DNA of 49,815 nt from Setaria digitata (taxonomy: Eukaryota; Nematoda; Chromadorea; Rhabditida; Setariidae): contig RCAB01000447.1 of the NCBI GenBank assembly GCA_003640385.1, positions 1-49,815 on the forward strand. The letters are read 5' to 3'. Below, in pieces: positions 35,801 to 47,152 of this stretch. Positions within the stretch are counted from its first letter, which is position 1. Every line of letters begins with the position of its first letter. The notes beneath the pieces are model-generated. The model was not told the origin of the DNA and made no database searches. It saw only the letters and a list, made by a program, of their open reading frames with translations. A program made the translations under genes and the position numbers.

Positions 35801-38800
35801 CACCAAATAATTCTGCAGTTTAGTTCAGTGAAGTTTTATGTCAGGCCAAAAACCGTGCATTGGCCAAACTTAGAAATATTATCCATTTGAATCTGCACAT
35901 TGTAAAATAATTAAATAATGGAAGTAGTTCAAATTACATTGCTTCTAATTTCAAGTTTGCATTGATTTCTAGAGATGTTCCAATGCTTGTTGCTAAAAAT
36001 GAATTTAAAAAAATTAATTATCTGCTACGAACTTGCCTGGTGTTCAGGATAGGCATAAAATTCACTGAGAAAATCTCGGATAAATTCAGCCTCGAGATGT
36101 GTAACTGTTACTACTACATGCTTCTCATTACTGGCCCAACCTTCCGTGTATTCACCACCTGCTTTTTGTCGTTCCACGTACGTTTGGCCAAGTGCTTCAA
36201 TCTCAAAAATTTTTCCTACAACTATGTATCAAAGAAAAAATTAAAATCCTGGCTTGTAATTAATTGTTGTATGATGATACCTGTTTCGGAAGTATAGCAA
36301 ATGCGATGCATATAAGAACAACGACGAAAAGTCTGGACATCCACGTGTCTGGATACCAATCACCGTAACCTATACATATACTACTGGTTAGCAAATTATT
36401 CAGTCATCTGTTACATTTGTAGCTAATTATCATTTAATTTATGATTTACTAGTTTTAGTTGATATTTATCTATAACTTTATTTAGTCAGTTGATAAGTTT
36501 TTAAAGTGTGCCAAATTAATTTCGTATTTTTTAAATGACAAGATTTCAATATTTTAGGCACTATTTGCTATTTAAGAATCAAATGGAATTCATTTGTAAA
36601 AATAAAATTAGCCTTTTTTTTTTTTTGAAAATCACACTATAAACTTGCACATATGACACTAATAAACTAACCAACTGTAGAGAAAGTGACCATTACGAAG
36701 TAGAAAGAAGTGAAAAGGTCAAAGCGTCGTTCACCAGCACGTTGTAGATGCTCGATGCCACACGTGCCCGTAAATACCAAGCAAAGTAAGGTGGAAAATA
36801 AGATGAGCATCTGACGGACTAGAGCTGAATGTCCCGCTGACATTGAAATCCTATTTAGATCGTGCTAAAAACAAGACTGAACTAGTTCTCTTCTGTGTTT
36901 AATGCTTAAGCTTAAATTATCCAAAATAACTGCAACGGAATGTGATACGCTAAATTCTTTGCAATAGCCAACAAAGCTATTATGTAATGAGATCAAGTTA
37001 GCTGGAATTTCACTGTTAAATATTAAATTTAGTGTTGTAGAATTTAAAGCATGGAAATAATTTAACTTATACATATGTAAATGCCATGCTGCAATGTGGA
37101 ACTGCTAAGGTAACACAGGTGAAGTTAATATTATTCGACTCATCTACATTTGTGGCTCACTTCGAAGAAAAATCTTTCCTTAAAGACATTTTGAGTTTTA
37201 AACTTAACTCTTGAAATATGGTTTTTGTGCAGACTAGTAAGTAATTTCTTGCGACTTCAGAATGATTAAGAGAGAGATATGTGCTACCAACAGCTTGCGA
37301 TTAGCCTCGGACTACTTAAAAAGTACTTCTACCTTTTAAGAAAAAAGAAAAAAAGAAAAAGACAATTAAAACTTAGAAGCTTGAAAGTTCAAGAATTTAA
37401 AAAAGTCATATGTAACGAAATTAATCCCTCAGTAATTTTATTAAACAATTGAAGATTCTAATTAAACAGACTAATGACTATCCATAAAAAGAAAAAACTT
37501 GCCATGATAGCTTGCAGGGCACCTTTAGCAAGCCAACAGTTTAGAAATATCGGCACATAAAGTTTACGTCCAAGTGGTAAGAATATCTGAAGGAATATTT
37601 TCGGTGTCAAATAGATGAAGCGATGCTAATTTGTAATATTCAAATGTTCGAAATATTGGCGAAAAGTTAATTCAGAATGATTTCACACTTCAATTTTATT
37701 TCAAAATGCGAGAAAATATCATCGAAAATAAGTTATAATGATTTCTTACTGTTGCAATTAATGGCATGCTCGTTATTAACTCCAATAGAAAATGCAATTT
37801 TAGAACAACTCGAAATGTGCTACCCTGGAAAACAACTGATTATATTTGCACTGAAAAATTTTAAAAATTAACAAATCAGTAAGGCAGCCTGATTATTTTT
37901 GGTCTAAAAGCAAACAAACTTACTTTATAAGTTAGGAAAAATATGATGATCGTTTGCAATATGCTTAAAAATGCAACGATCACTTGACAGATCCAGATTG
38001 AGAATTTCCGATCCACCCATATCAAGTACTGACTAGAATATTGTAGCTACTGCTAATTATGAAGATTCCCAGTCTGTTTGATTCAATCAATGTAATAATT
38101 TGAATTATTTTGCAAGATCCATTTTAATGCCATTTTGAAATAATATTTGAAAATTCAATTCTTTTTGAAATTGCCTTTTTTTTTTGAAAAAGGGAAGTAT
38201 TATGTATATTGATTTTGTAACATACTTCTTGAAAAAGTTCACTCGAAAGTTCACAACGATTATGCACGACGGTATAATGAAAGAATTAGGACGGGTTTTG
38301 AAGAGATTTCTTCTTGAAATTTTGCAATAAAATATAGTAGCTAAACTTTTCCATTCATGAAGATCCAAAAGACTTTTAATTTAATATTACTATAGAAATT
38401 CAAACTAAGGAAAGTTTGCTATTTATAGAAATTCGCATTAATCTTTAACTGCTAAGGATAATTGGTCTGATATGAGAGAAACGTAGTTCCTGTCATACTA
38501 AATTTTATTGTTGAAACCCAAAACTTTTGAAAATTTCCATGTTTCATTGATTCTAACAGATAAATAACATGGCACCAATTATTTTCTGCAAAGTAATTCG
38601 AAAGTCACAGAGATAATGTAATAATTTTTAAGACTTTCCAAATTCATAGAAGTGAAGATAGGAAAAAAATACAATTAAAATAAAAACAATTGCAATTTTA
38701 AATTAAATTAATCAAAGTTTGATAAAATTCTCACAACTACTTACTACTTAATTTCGTCCGGACCATAATCATTGGGTTTGATATAACGCGGAAGCTGTCC

Positions 38801-41800
38801 ATTATCATTAATAACCCGGACACAATAGAGAATGCACGAAAGCACTTTGATAAATAAATTGAAAAGTCTAATTCGGAAACCTGAAAAAGTGATATGAGAA
38901 CAAATGGTATGAATAAACTGAAATTTGGGATTCTGAATTTGATTTCAAATGAGATTCTGAATTTTAAAATAAGATTTTGAATTTAGATTTACAAAGTTCG
39001 ACAATGCAATTTAACGGCTGTTGCTAAGCTATCTGTTCACTCTAACAATCCGGTATTTTTTTAGATTTCTCCGTTGCCCCGCAAGGCTATCATCAGCATC
39101 CTTTTTTTAAGTTACGGGATCTTAGCTTTTAAATTTTGTATTTCATAACTCTCAGATACTGATTAGTTTATTCTTCATTTTTTGATATGTCTTTAAACTT
39201 ATCTTCTTAATCAACATTTTCACTTCGCTAATTTGCCTCTCCAATTAATTTAAATTTCAAGATAACCCCTTTTTCACTTGTATTCATTTAAATCATTGTC
39301 ACTCATATTTTTTGTTTACAGCCTTTAATAAACATTTTCGCGAAGTGATAATCAGTTGATAACATAATTCCTAAGTTGCTAATTTCTTCTTTTTCACTAC
39401 TCACTCAACTGCTTAGTGATTCTAATCTTTTTGCACACACAAAATTTCAATTCGATACTAATGTCATTTCGATATTTTCTCTTTCGTTGCGCGAACTTTT
39501 TGTTGCCTGAATGATATCTTCTGACTTCTTGACAATTCCCACATTATCAGTATATTGCTACTGCATGATCAAAATTCGGCATTGTTTCCCTGAGTTTATT
39601 CCATTGTCTTTAATCCTTCTCCGTTATCAGTAGTTTTATCATTCTATTTCAGTTTCCAGCCCTTTTCTAACTTTAACTCAACTTCTTTCATTTCACAACC
39701 TTTCATCCTTCATTCTCACTATCAGTAACTCACTCTCGCATTTATACCTACTGTTGCCCGTAACAATCCAATATCAAACATCACAGATCACATTCTTATC
39801 ATTTCTTATCACTTTGTCATCCCAATTGGTTGAAATTCATTTCTTTCTTGAACATTTCATTCTTCCCTTCATCCTACTGCACACAAATGATTCTTCAGCA
39901 TTCTGTTCCCGGCTGTGGTCGAACGATTCCACACTCACAAATTACTGGCGGAAGCACTGATAAAATTGCTAAACGCTTGTTAGATTCTACGTTCCTGATG
40001 TCAGCATCTGTGCGTGATCCATCTGAAGAAACTGTTACGGGAATTGTTGATTTCCCGTTAAATTCTAATTACGTGACACTATTATATGATAACATTGTTG
40101 CCCATTATATCTCCATTCCTCAGCGATACTTGATGATTTAGTTGTGACTATTTAGTGATGTGCAACACCAGCATTTGATTGGCTCAAGGCATTTGTTATC
40201 AGTCCATTCCTCTATGATTATATTATCACAGCGTGAATTAGAAAGTAGAAACAAAACCAACTTGTCTTGATGTTTTCCACGTAGTATTGTTGCAATCGCA
40301 CTTTCAGATTTTGTTTCCTTTCGTACTGCATGCGTGAACTAAAATAACACTTATCTTTACTCTTGATGTCTATCAATTTTAAGTTCCTCCACAGGGGTAA
40401 CTGTGGAGGAACTTAATATTTATGCAAATTCAGTTTTGATGTTCAAAGAAGACTTTATGCATATTGGGTGATAAGCTAAACGGGTGCTTTCAAGACCGTA
40501 TCACATTTTCAGACAGTTTACGAGCAGGATAAAATCCTCTGATGTAGTGATTAGTGACATTTAAATCAAGTCGTCTATGAAGGAGCGTAATTAATTGATC
40601 ATTACACTAATGCCAGTTAGTACAGAAAAGCAAATATGTTATTGAAAATAATCAGAAAAGGGATGCATTTGCAAAGCCAATAATGAAATTAAATAGTAAT
40701 TTAGACTAATAAGACTGAAATTGATCCTTCCCTTACAACAAGACACGAATTAATGCGGAAACGCTTCTTTTACGTCTCTTGGCATTATACTCAAGTAAAA
40801 CTTACGATCCACAGTTGTCGTTTGCTATATCATTTCGTAATGGAGCCATTGTGAGATGAGATGAGATTTATTTTACTGCACTTCAATTAAATGGCCAAGT
40901 CAGCCAGGCTATGTGAATGAATCGATTAGTCTTTGGAAACGAAACAAGCTCTGATGAAAATCCATCTTGATGGGATTGTATCTCTTCGGCACTTCCTATC
41001 CTCTTATTCAAATTGATCTTAATATCCTATCAGTTTGATATTAATATCCTATCAGTTAGTAATTTAATTAGCTAGCATGGCTAATACAATTTTTGAGAAT
41101 ATTATAATATTTTACTCAAAATTTAATGAATTCTGCAAATTGCTTTCCTCATAAATATCCCTAATAATTAAATACAATTAACATAAAAATGCAGGAAATT
41201 TTCTAGAAATATTAGTTAGTAAAATTTGAACTTGCCACTTCACTTCATTAAGCTCACATTCAACTGTACCTATTTTTCTTTGAATTACTAGTCTGTCTCA
41301 CTGCTAACTGAACCATTCAGTCTCTTCTATTTTATAGACGATTTTTTTTTATTTATTTATTTTTCTATTTTATAAAACTTTTTCAGCTATCTCTGTTTTA
41401 AGAAATTACAAATAATAGATTCAAATAAATTAGTCTTAAAATAGCAATAATTTCTTAATATTTTCAACATAGAAATTACTCAGTCGTTATGATATGAGGC
41501 AATTTTTGTCCTTCTTAATGATTGCTAATTGCTCGAAATGTCTTTTTCTTTGCATTCAAAATGATCTTAATGTTTATTTTTTTGCAATGATGTTTCATTT
41601 CATTTCTATAAATTTTGAAAGAATATTTCAAGTTAATTTTCTGACACTGAACATTTTTACTGCTTTAAATTCCCTACTGTTCCTGAAAAGTAACAGTTTG
41701 TTTGTTTTTTTCTAAACTAACAAGACATATATTTGCTAATTCTTGCTCATCACAAAAAATGATATGAAAAGAAAATTGTGAATGTGCCGAAAGGTTGCAT

Positions 41801-43118
41801 TTAAAGCTCCTTTAAAGACTGAAATTTCTTTTATGGATTACAATCATGTAAAATGGGTGTCGTTCACTCATTAAACAAGTTTTTGTTAAATTCTTTTACT
41901 TCGATTAGAATCGGAATTGTTTTTGGAATTTTGATTTTCTACTTGATGGATTCGTTATAAATATTCATAATTATTCATGTGCTATTAGTTGAGCATAATT
42001 AACGACTGGAGTTAATAAAATTGAAATATTTGTAATAGATTAGTTTTTCAAATCAGAAATTTAATAAATACACTATGCAAACAAACAATATCACATGTGT
42101 GCTAGTTCGCTTATTGAGCCAAAGACAAATTTTGCATTTCTTTGCATCAGCTTGCCCAGTCATTTCACGGTGTATGAAAATGATGATTATCAGAAACTGA
42201 GATGAAAAAGAGGGTCATAAAAATGATTGGAGCTGATCGTTTCTCGTCAATTAGCCAAGAACAGGAAGCTAGGCACTTTTAGAAACCATAAATGTAGAAA
42301 TCAATAGAATGGTGCTACAAGATGGCAAAATGAGATGAGATAGCCAAGCCTGGCTTCATTTAGCATCATGGTAAGAATTTTAGAAATTTCATGTGCTTAT
42401 GCGAAAAGACTTTTGGCAAAATTTATAATTGTTCTTATCAAATCTATATTTAGGCAGAAAATAAAAGGATGTAAAGGTATGCTTTCAGGTACATTTGATA
42501 TAATGACATCAAACTAATGAAACTTGTTTTTCCTTCTTGGAAGAGGCAAGAGAAAGAAGAAGGGATTAGACTCAAAAGCATACTTAAAAGAACCACTAGG
42601 CATGAAAAACAATGAAAAATCTGCTGAATGAGTCTGACTTAAATGAGCTGGATCATTAAGGCAAAGAACTTTTATTCCTATTTGCTTTATTCAAGTGGCG
42701 AACTTCAGTTTTGTTAATAACCAGTGAATGATTAGATTTGAAAGACATCGAGGTTTATTTGATACATACGTTAGATTACGTAAGTACTTGGTGTCAAATC
42801 GAGTCACTTATTTTTAGACAACAAATGCCAGTTCGGCTGATCAGTTAGTTGCAATCATTGTAACAGTTTTCCACTGCTTAATTTCGTTCGATTCGAAACA
42901 ACTGCACTTCAAGTTCATTCCAAATAATAACTAATTTTAAAATTTACAAAGAGAAAAAGAATGCATTACGTATTCTGCGTGTTATATGGCACCAAGGAAA
43001 TAAGTGATCTTGCTAGTGGCGTCACGAAATTAACGTCGTTTTCCGTCTCGGTATCAGCTCCCATAGTATATTTTTCATTACTTGAATCAGATTCTGTTGT
43101 AAAACTTCCTGATAACAT
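29833..43118 (-). CDS. slo-2: SLO-2 / KCNT-type sodium- or calcium/chloride-gated potassium channel
   Basis: Twenty-six exons on the minus strand: 42970-43118, 40262-40338, 38745-38880, 37924-38032, 37750-37824, 37503-37586, 36672-36864, 36281-36369, 36037-36201, 35612-35812, 35276-35384, 35017-35125, 34799-34948, 34317-34522, 33327-33442, 33121-33254, 32727-32832, 32443-32627, 32148-32219, 31673-31801, 31326-31437, 30831-31016, 30625-30744, 30397-30514, 30103-30184 and 29833-29971. They give 1116 residues, close to known SLO-2 proteins. Six membrane segments lead to the pore FSTVGYGD (about 271-278), then ERQKAGGEY and two RCK domains: RCK1 (for example [17 protein letters not shown]) and RCK2 (for example [44 protein letters not shown]). 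It resembles Slack/KCNT, not SLO-1. Family role: large-conductance potassium channel of neurons and muscle. Two introns use GC donors. The first exon is inferred from phase and could begin further upstream, to 43164. Confidence 0.94.
35813..36036 (-). other. GC-AG intron in slo-2 (RCK1)
   Basis: The exon ends CAG and the intron starts GCAAGT; it ends CTGCAG. A nearby GT donor four bases later would shift phase and reach a stop within about 14 codons, so the GC donor is required to join the conserved residues on both sides. Confidence 0.8.
36865..37502 (-). other. GC-AG intron in slo-2 (before S5/pore exon)
   Basis: The exon ends ATG and the intron starts GCAAGT; it ends TTTTTAG. The next GT donor would change phase and give an immediate stop (TAG) five codons into the following exon. 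Confidence 0.8.
40379..40416. repeat. Perfect 16-bp hairpin in slo-2 intron
   Basis: The arms at 40379-40394 (TTAAGTTCCTCCACAG) and 40401-40416 are exact reverse complements around a six-base loop. On the slo-2 sense strand the hairpin sits about 40 bases before the acceptor of the second coding exon. Confidence 0.95.
41019..41057. repeat. 17-bp direct repeat, period 22
   Basis: TTAATATCCTATCAGTT occurs at 41019-41035 and again at 41041-41057, within a slo-2 intron. A local tandem duplication. Confidence 0.9.
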
Positions 43119-45433
43119 TCCTTCCGATCTCAGTGATCCACAATTTTGCAAATTTCTTGTTAAACTGAAAAGACGAAATTTCAACGGTATTGAAAATGAC
43201 TATGCAATCCTCTTATTTATACAAACACTATCAATTACGAATATCTGAGAGGGTAAATATTTGCATATGAAATTTCGATATTTCAAGAGAAGTCATTCTC
43301 TTATTTTATAGCTTTTCTTTCCATTGAACCCTTTTCTTGCAAAATTGCCTACTTGTCTGTAATAATCTCAGATTTATCCATGGCAGAACATGAAATTCTA
43401 TTAATTGAAGTGAATAATTGAAATTCTAATAATGCAATTTTGATGAATACTTCTCCTATTCGTCTTCTTGTCTTTGATAAACGAAAATCAATCTGCAAGT
43501 TGCCGGAAGATTGAATGATGGCAAAAAACGATTGGTTCCTGTGATCATAGTACAGTGGGAAAGATTGGAGTGATTTCTCAGTGCTGGTCCGATGAAAATA
43601 ATACCAAAAACTTTTTGTCAGCTAGCATAACTGCTCTAGAAAGATGCCGAAGAGTTTTGCAGCCAATTAATTCATCCTATATTCCACAAACGTCTCTTCA
43701 TTCTTATCAGACTTGGCTCTTAACTGAATAAATTAAATAATTTGTATATGGTGGTATAAAAATGCTGTTGAAACACCTTATCAGTATATTACTATATCTT
43801 ATCACTAAGCTAAAACTATCAAATTCTTCGGTATATAATCTAGCATTGCAATGATTTTTTTGATACAATCTCTTCGAGCTTTCATTAGCTTTTGGCGAGT
43901 ATCTAATGAATGTGTCGGGAGTTTTCCCAAATAATACGAATTTCATTATTTCTGATATTAATTGACTACCTCAGTCATTGTGTCGTTCCACTATCACAGC
44001 AACTGTCTTTTGAAATCGAAGAAAAACTAAACTATCGTTGAGTCATGCTGAGGACTCACACTAATCTTTAAAATAAACTGGAGAAAAGTAATGCTTCTAG
44101 TAACCTTGCAACATTTTAATATGGGTAATTAACTAATCTATCTAAATTAATTAAAAGTAACCGTCAAAAGCAGTATTTTTTAAACAACTTACCTTACAGT
44201 TTTAAAAGAGCTGTAATAATAGTAAGAAGGAAAATTTAGAAGTGAACAGAAGAGTTTCAGATTAAAAAAAAGTGAACAACATTAATCTGCGAAAAGATCA
44301 CATTGACTTGGTCGGAAAGCTTCTAATTGCAAAAAATAAATAAAGTTCAAAGGATATTTTACCTAATTAAATTGCTTCTGTTCAATGCAGAATAATAAGA
44401 ACTAGAAAAAAAAAACAAAAACTAATTTTTTCCATGGCTTAATTAATAAATTAGACTAATAAAATTTAAATACAGAATATGCAGTTATGTCTGATGGACT
44501 AGATCACTAGCAAGCAGTTGCTCTGAGAAAAGAAAAACGAGAAATTGAGCCAAAGAGGAAATATTTTTAGCTGGAAAAGATGGCTGTTTTAGAATTTTAA
44601 ACTCGCATTGTCCTTCCTGAAAAAAATACCTTTGCTGAGATAATTGAATGCTTCAAGAATGTAAATAACACTCTCTGAGAATTTTTGGAAACATTTGTCA
44701 GAAATAATAATTTGGAAATTATTTTCCACAGAGAGCGAAACATTTGGCAAATCGAAAATTCACATTTCCATTTGCATTTAATTTATGCAGCTCAATAAGG
44801 GAATAGCAGACTGCATTTTGAATTTAATTGAATGAAATAAATTAAAATTAATTCAACTATCACGAGCTTTCGCAAATTTCATGAAAACTGCAAATAAGGA
44901 GTTGAAGTTTGGCAATTAAATTTAGCAAATTTAAATTCACTAATTGTTTGGGATCAGATGTTCTAGTGCTGTAACTGACAGTGAGTTGGAGTATACGTAA
45001 ACAAACAAATAAGATTAAACAGTAAAAATACGGAAGATTTTTAAAATGATTCTAAAAATTTGAACGAAAATTTGGTTTTCAATTTTACAGAATTTCAATA
45101 ATTTACGGTTTTTAACTTGACATGAAAATAATTAATGAGCTTCTTAATCTATATGAAATTAAATAATTAAATTTTGTTGAAAATAGTATTACAATTTTCT
45201 GTTTCTGCATTTCATTTGTATCTTAGACTAAAATTAAGCAAGGAAAAAAAAAGAAAAGAATTAATTATTAATGGCAAAGTCAACTATTTAGAAAGACTTA
45301 TACTAAGAATTAGTTGTTCTTGACTGTTCTGTAATAAAAGAAAGGTGTTGTTGAGTTCCAGGTTAGCAACTCTGTTAGAGAAACTAGCTTTTTCGCGCAA
45401 GATGAGACTTCACATAATTAAGACCATATCCGA

Positions 45434-45455
45434 ATCTCGAGAAGCTTCTCGAGAT
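45434..45455. promoter_or_regulatory. 22-bp perfect palindrome resembling a heat-shock element
   Basis: The half-site ATCTCGAGAAG is followed immediately by its reverse complement. The centre is AGAAGCTTCT, an exact nGAAnnTTCn unit, and each flanking five-base unit departs from the HSF consensus by one base. It lies about 2.3 kb upstream of the first slo-2 coding exon. Function is inferred from pattern only. Confidence 0.4.
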
Positions 45456-47111
45456 GAGTTGCTGATGTAGAATAAGATGGATGTGGGAAGTTCCAACCAC
45501 TCATCTCCTATTACAATGACTCACTTGAAAGCATATGCTGTGCCACAGATATCACAAACTTTTCTAGAACTTGCAACGATTCCTTCTGCTCATTCTATTT
45601 ATGATCATCACTGTCAGTGTTCACGATCATCTGATCCATCATCATCACAATTATCTTTACTCTCGACCTTCACTCTCATAATTAACCTCACTTCCAGTTA
45701 TTCAGTCATCATCGGCCATCATTTCTGTAACACCCTGACACCAACTTCACCCTCATGATCATCTTTATTCTCGATCAACAGATTGATTTTCAATATGGCA
45801 GAAAAGCATCTGTGGAGCAACTGCAAAAATTGACTTTATTTTGTTAAAAAAACACCCAAATAATAAATTATACTGCTAATACTTCGAGAGTAAAATAGTA
45901 AAATAATTGTTGTGCAACGGGAGCCAATTAACTCTTGTCATGAATAATTTCGCTGCATTTTCGATAAATTGTATATTTGATGGGCTAAGCTACGATGTAT
46001 AATCAATTTATCTTCACTGATAATCATGCTTTGAGCAAAAGAAAGCAGAAAATTAATTGCTGTTTCAAGTGCAAGTTCATTAATCAATGTGCAATCGACT
46101 ACATCTTCGAGAATTTGACTTCATATATTTATTTATTTCTTTTTGTATTGCAAAAAAACGAAATGAAATTTCAAAAATCAACTGCAATGTAATAAAATTT
46201 GCTTTTTTTAGAGAAATTTAAAATTTCATAAAAAGTCAAAAATTTTAGACATAACAATAAATTATCTTTGTTTTCAGGACCGGAAAAGCTGTGATGATAA
46301 TGACGTTTGTTAATGATCTTCTGCTATTAAAATAACAGCTATATTATCATACAAAATGATGCATTAGTATTTCACAACTTTTCACATTAAATTTTTATAC
46401 TTTGTATTTTGGCTCAAATATCTAACGTATACCAAGAAGTCCTCTAGATGGGATAAGGTAGATAGTTAACGAAATTTAAATTGCAAAAAAAATATTTGAA
46501 ATTTCGTAGAAATACCTAGAGCAGGAAACAGAAGTGGTATGAAATTGCCCAGTTCATTATATAAGCCATTTAGCAGTATGGTTATTCCCGCGTCAGATAG
46601 ATTGATGCTGTTTTATCTAATTTAAACTTCTGAAATATTTGATGACAAAGAAGACTTTAGCTGACATTTAGTTGCCTCACAATCAATATGCAGTGGATGT
46701 GTGTCAGTTTTTCTTGAAAATAAACTTCAATACTTATACTTCACTTTCATCTTCAAAATGGAACATATAATTGGATGATGACAGTGAAAAACTTAAAGAT
46801 TTCGAATCATCAGAGCAGCGCTGTAGCTGAAATATTTAGAAGTAGATAAGGAGGACGAAGATGAAGATTGCTTCGGAATTAGCAAGATATCTGAAGCAGT
46901 CTTTCGAGAATGAAAAGATTTATACATTGAAAATTCAAATTCAAAAGAAAAGTAAAAAAAAATGAAAGTAAACTGATAATAAAAGAATCGAAACCCAACG
47001 AAAATATGCAAAATTGCTGGTCAAAGCACAAATTATTCAAATAGCGATGCCACAACTTGAATGACTTTCACTGCCACTTTTTGAAATAACCTTAAAAAAA
47101 AGAGAGAGGAA

Positions 47112-47152
47112 TCATCATCATACGAGATTATCTTTATCTCGTATGATGATGA
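47112..47152. repeat. Perfect 17-bp hairpin
   Basis: The arms at 47112-47128 (TCATCATCATACGAGAT) and 47136-47152 are exact reverse complements around a seven-base loop. It lies in the gene-free region; the stem is short for a pre-miRNA. Confidence 0.95.

Noticed and set aside
39893..40141. Plus-strand frame of 83 codons ([17 protein letters not shown]...) inside a slo-2 intron
   Set aside because: Not recognised, no splice or trans-splice context, and expected occasionally by chance in about 50 kb of AT-rich DNA.
42961..43248. Plus-strand frame of 95 codons
   Set aside because: It overlaps the proposed first slo-2 exon on the minus strand, whose donor phase joins exactly to the next exon; the plus frame resembles no known protein.
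45477..45758. Plus-strand frame of 93 codons rich in Ser, Thr, His and Leu
   Set aside because: It arises from a CT/CAT-rich low-complexity stretch; the composition explains the lack of stops.
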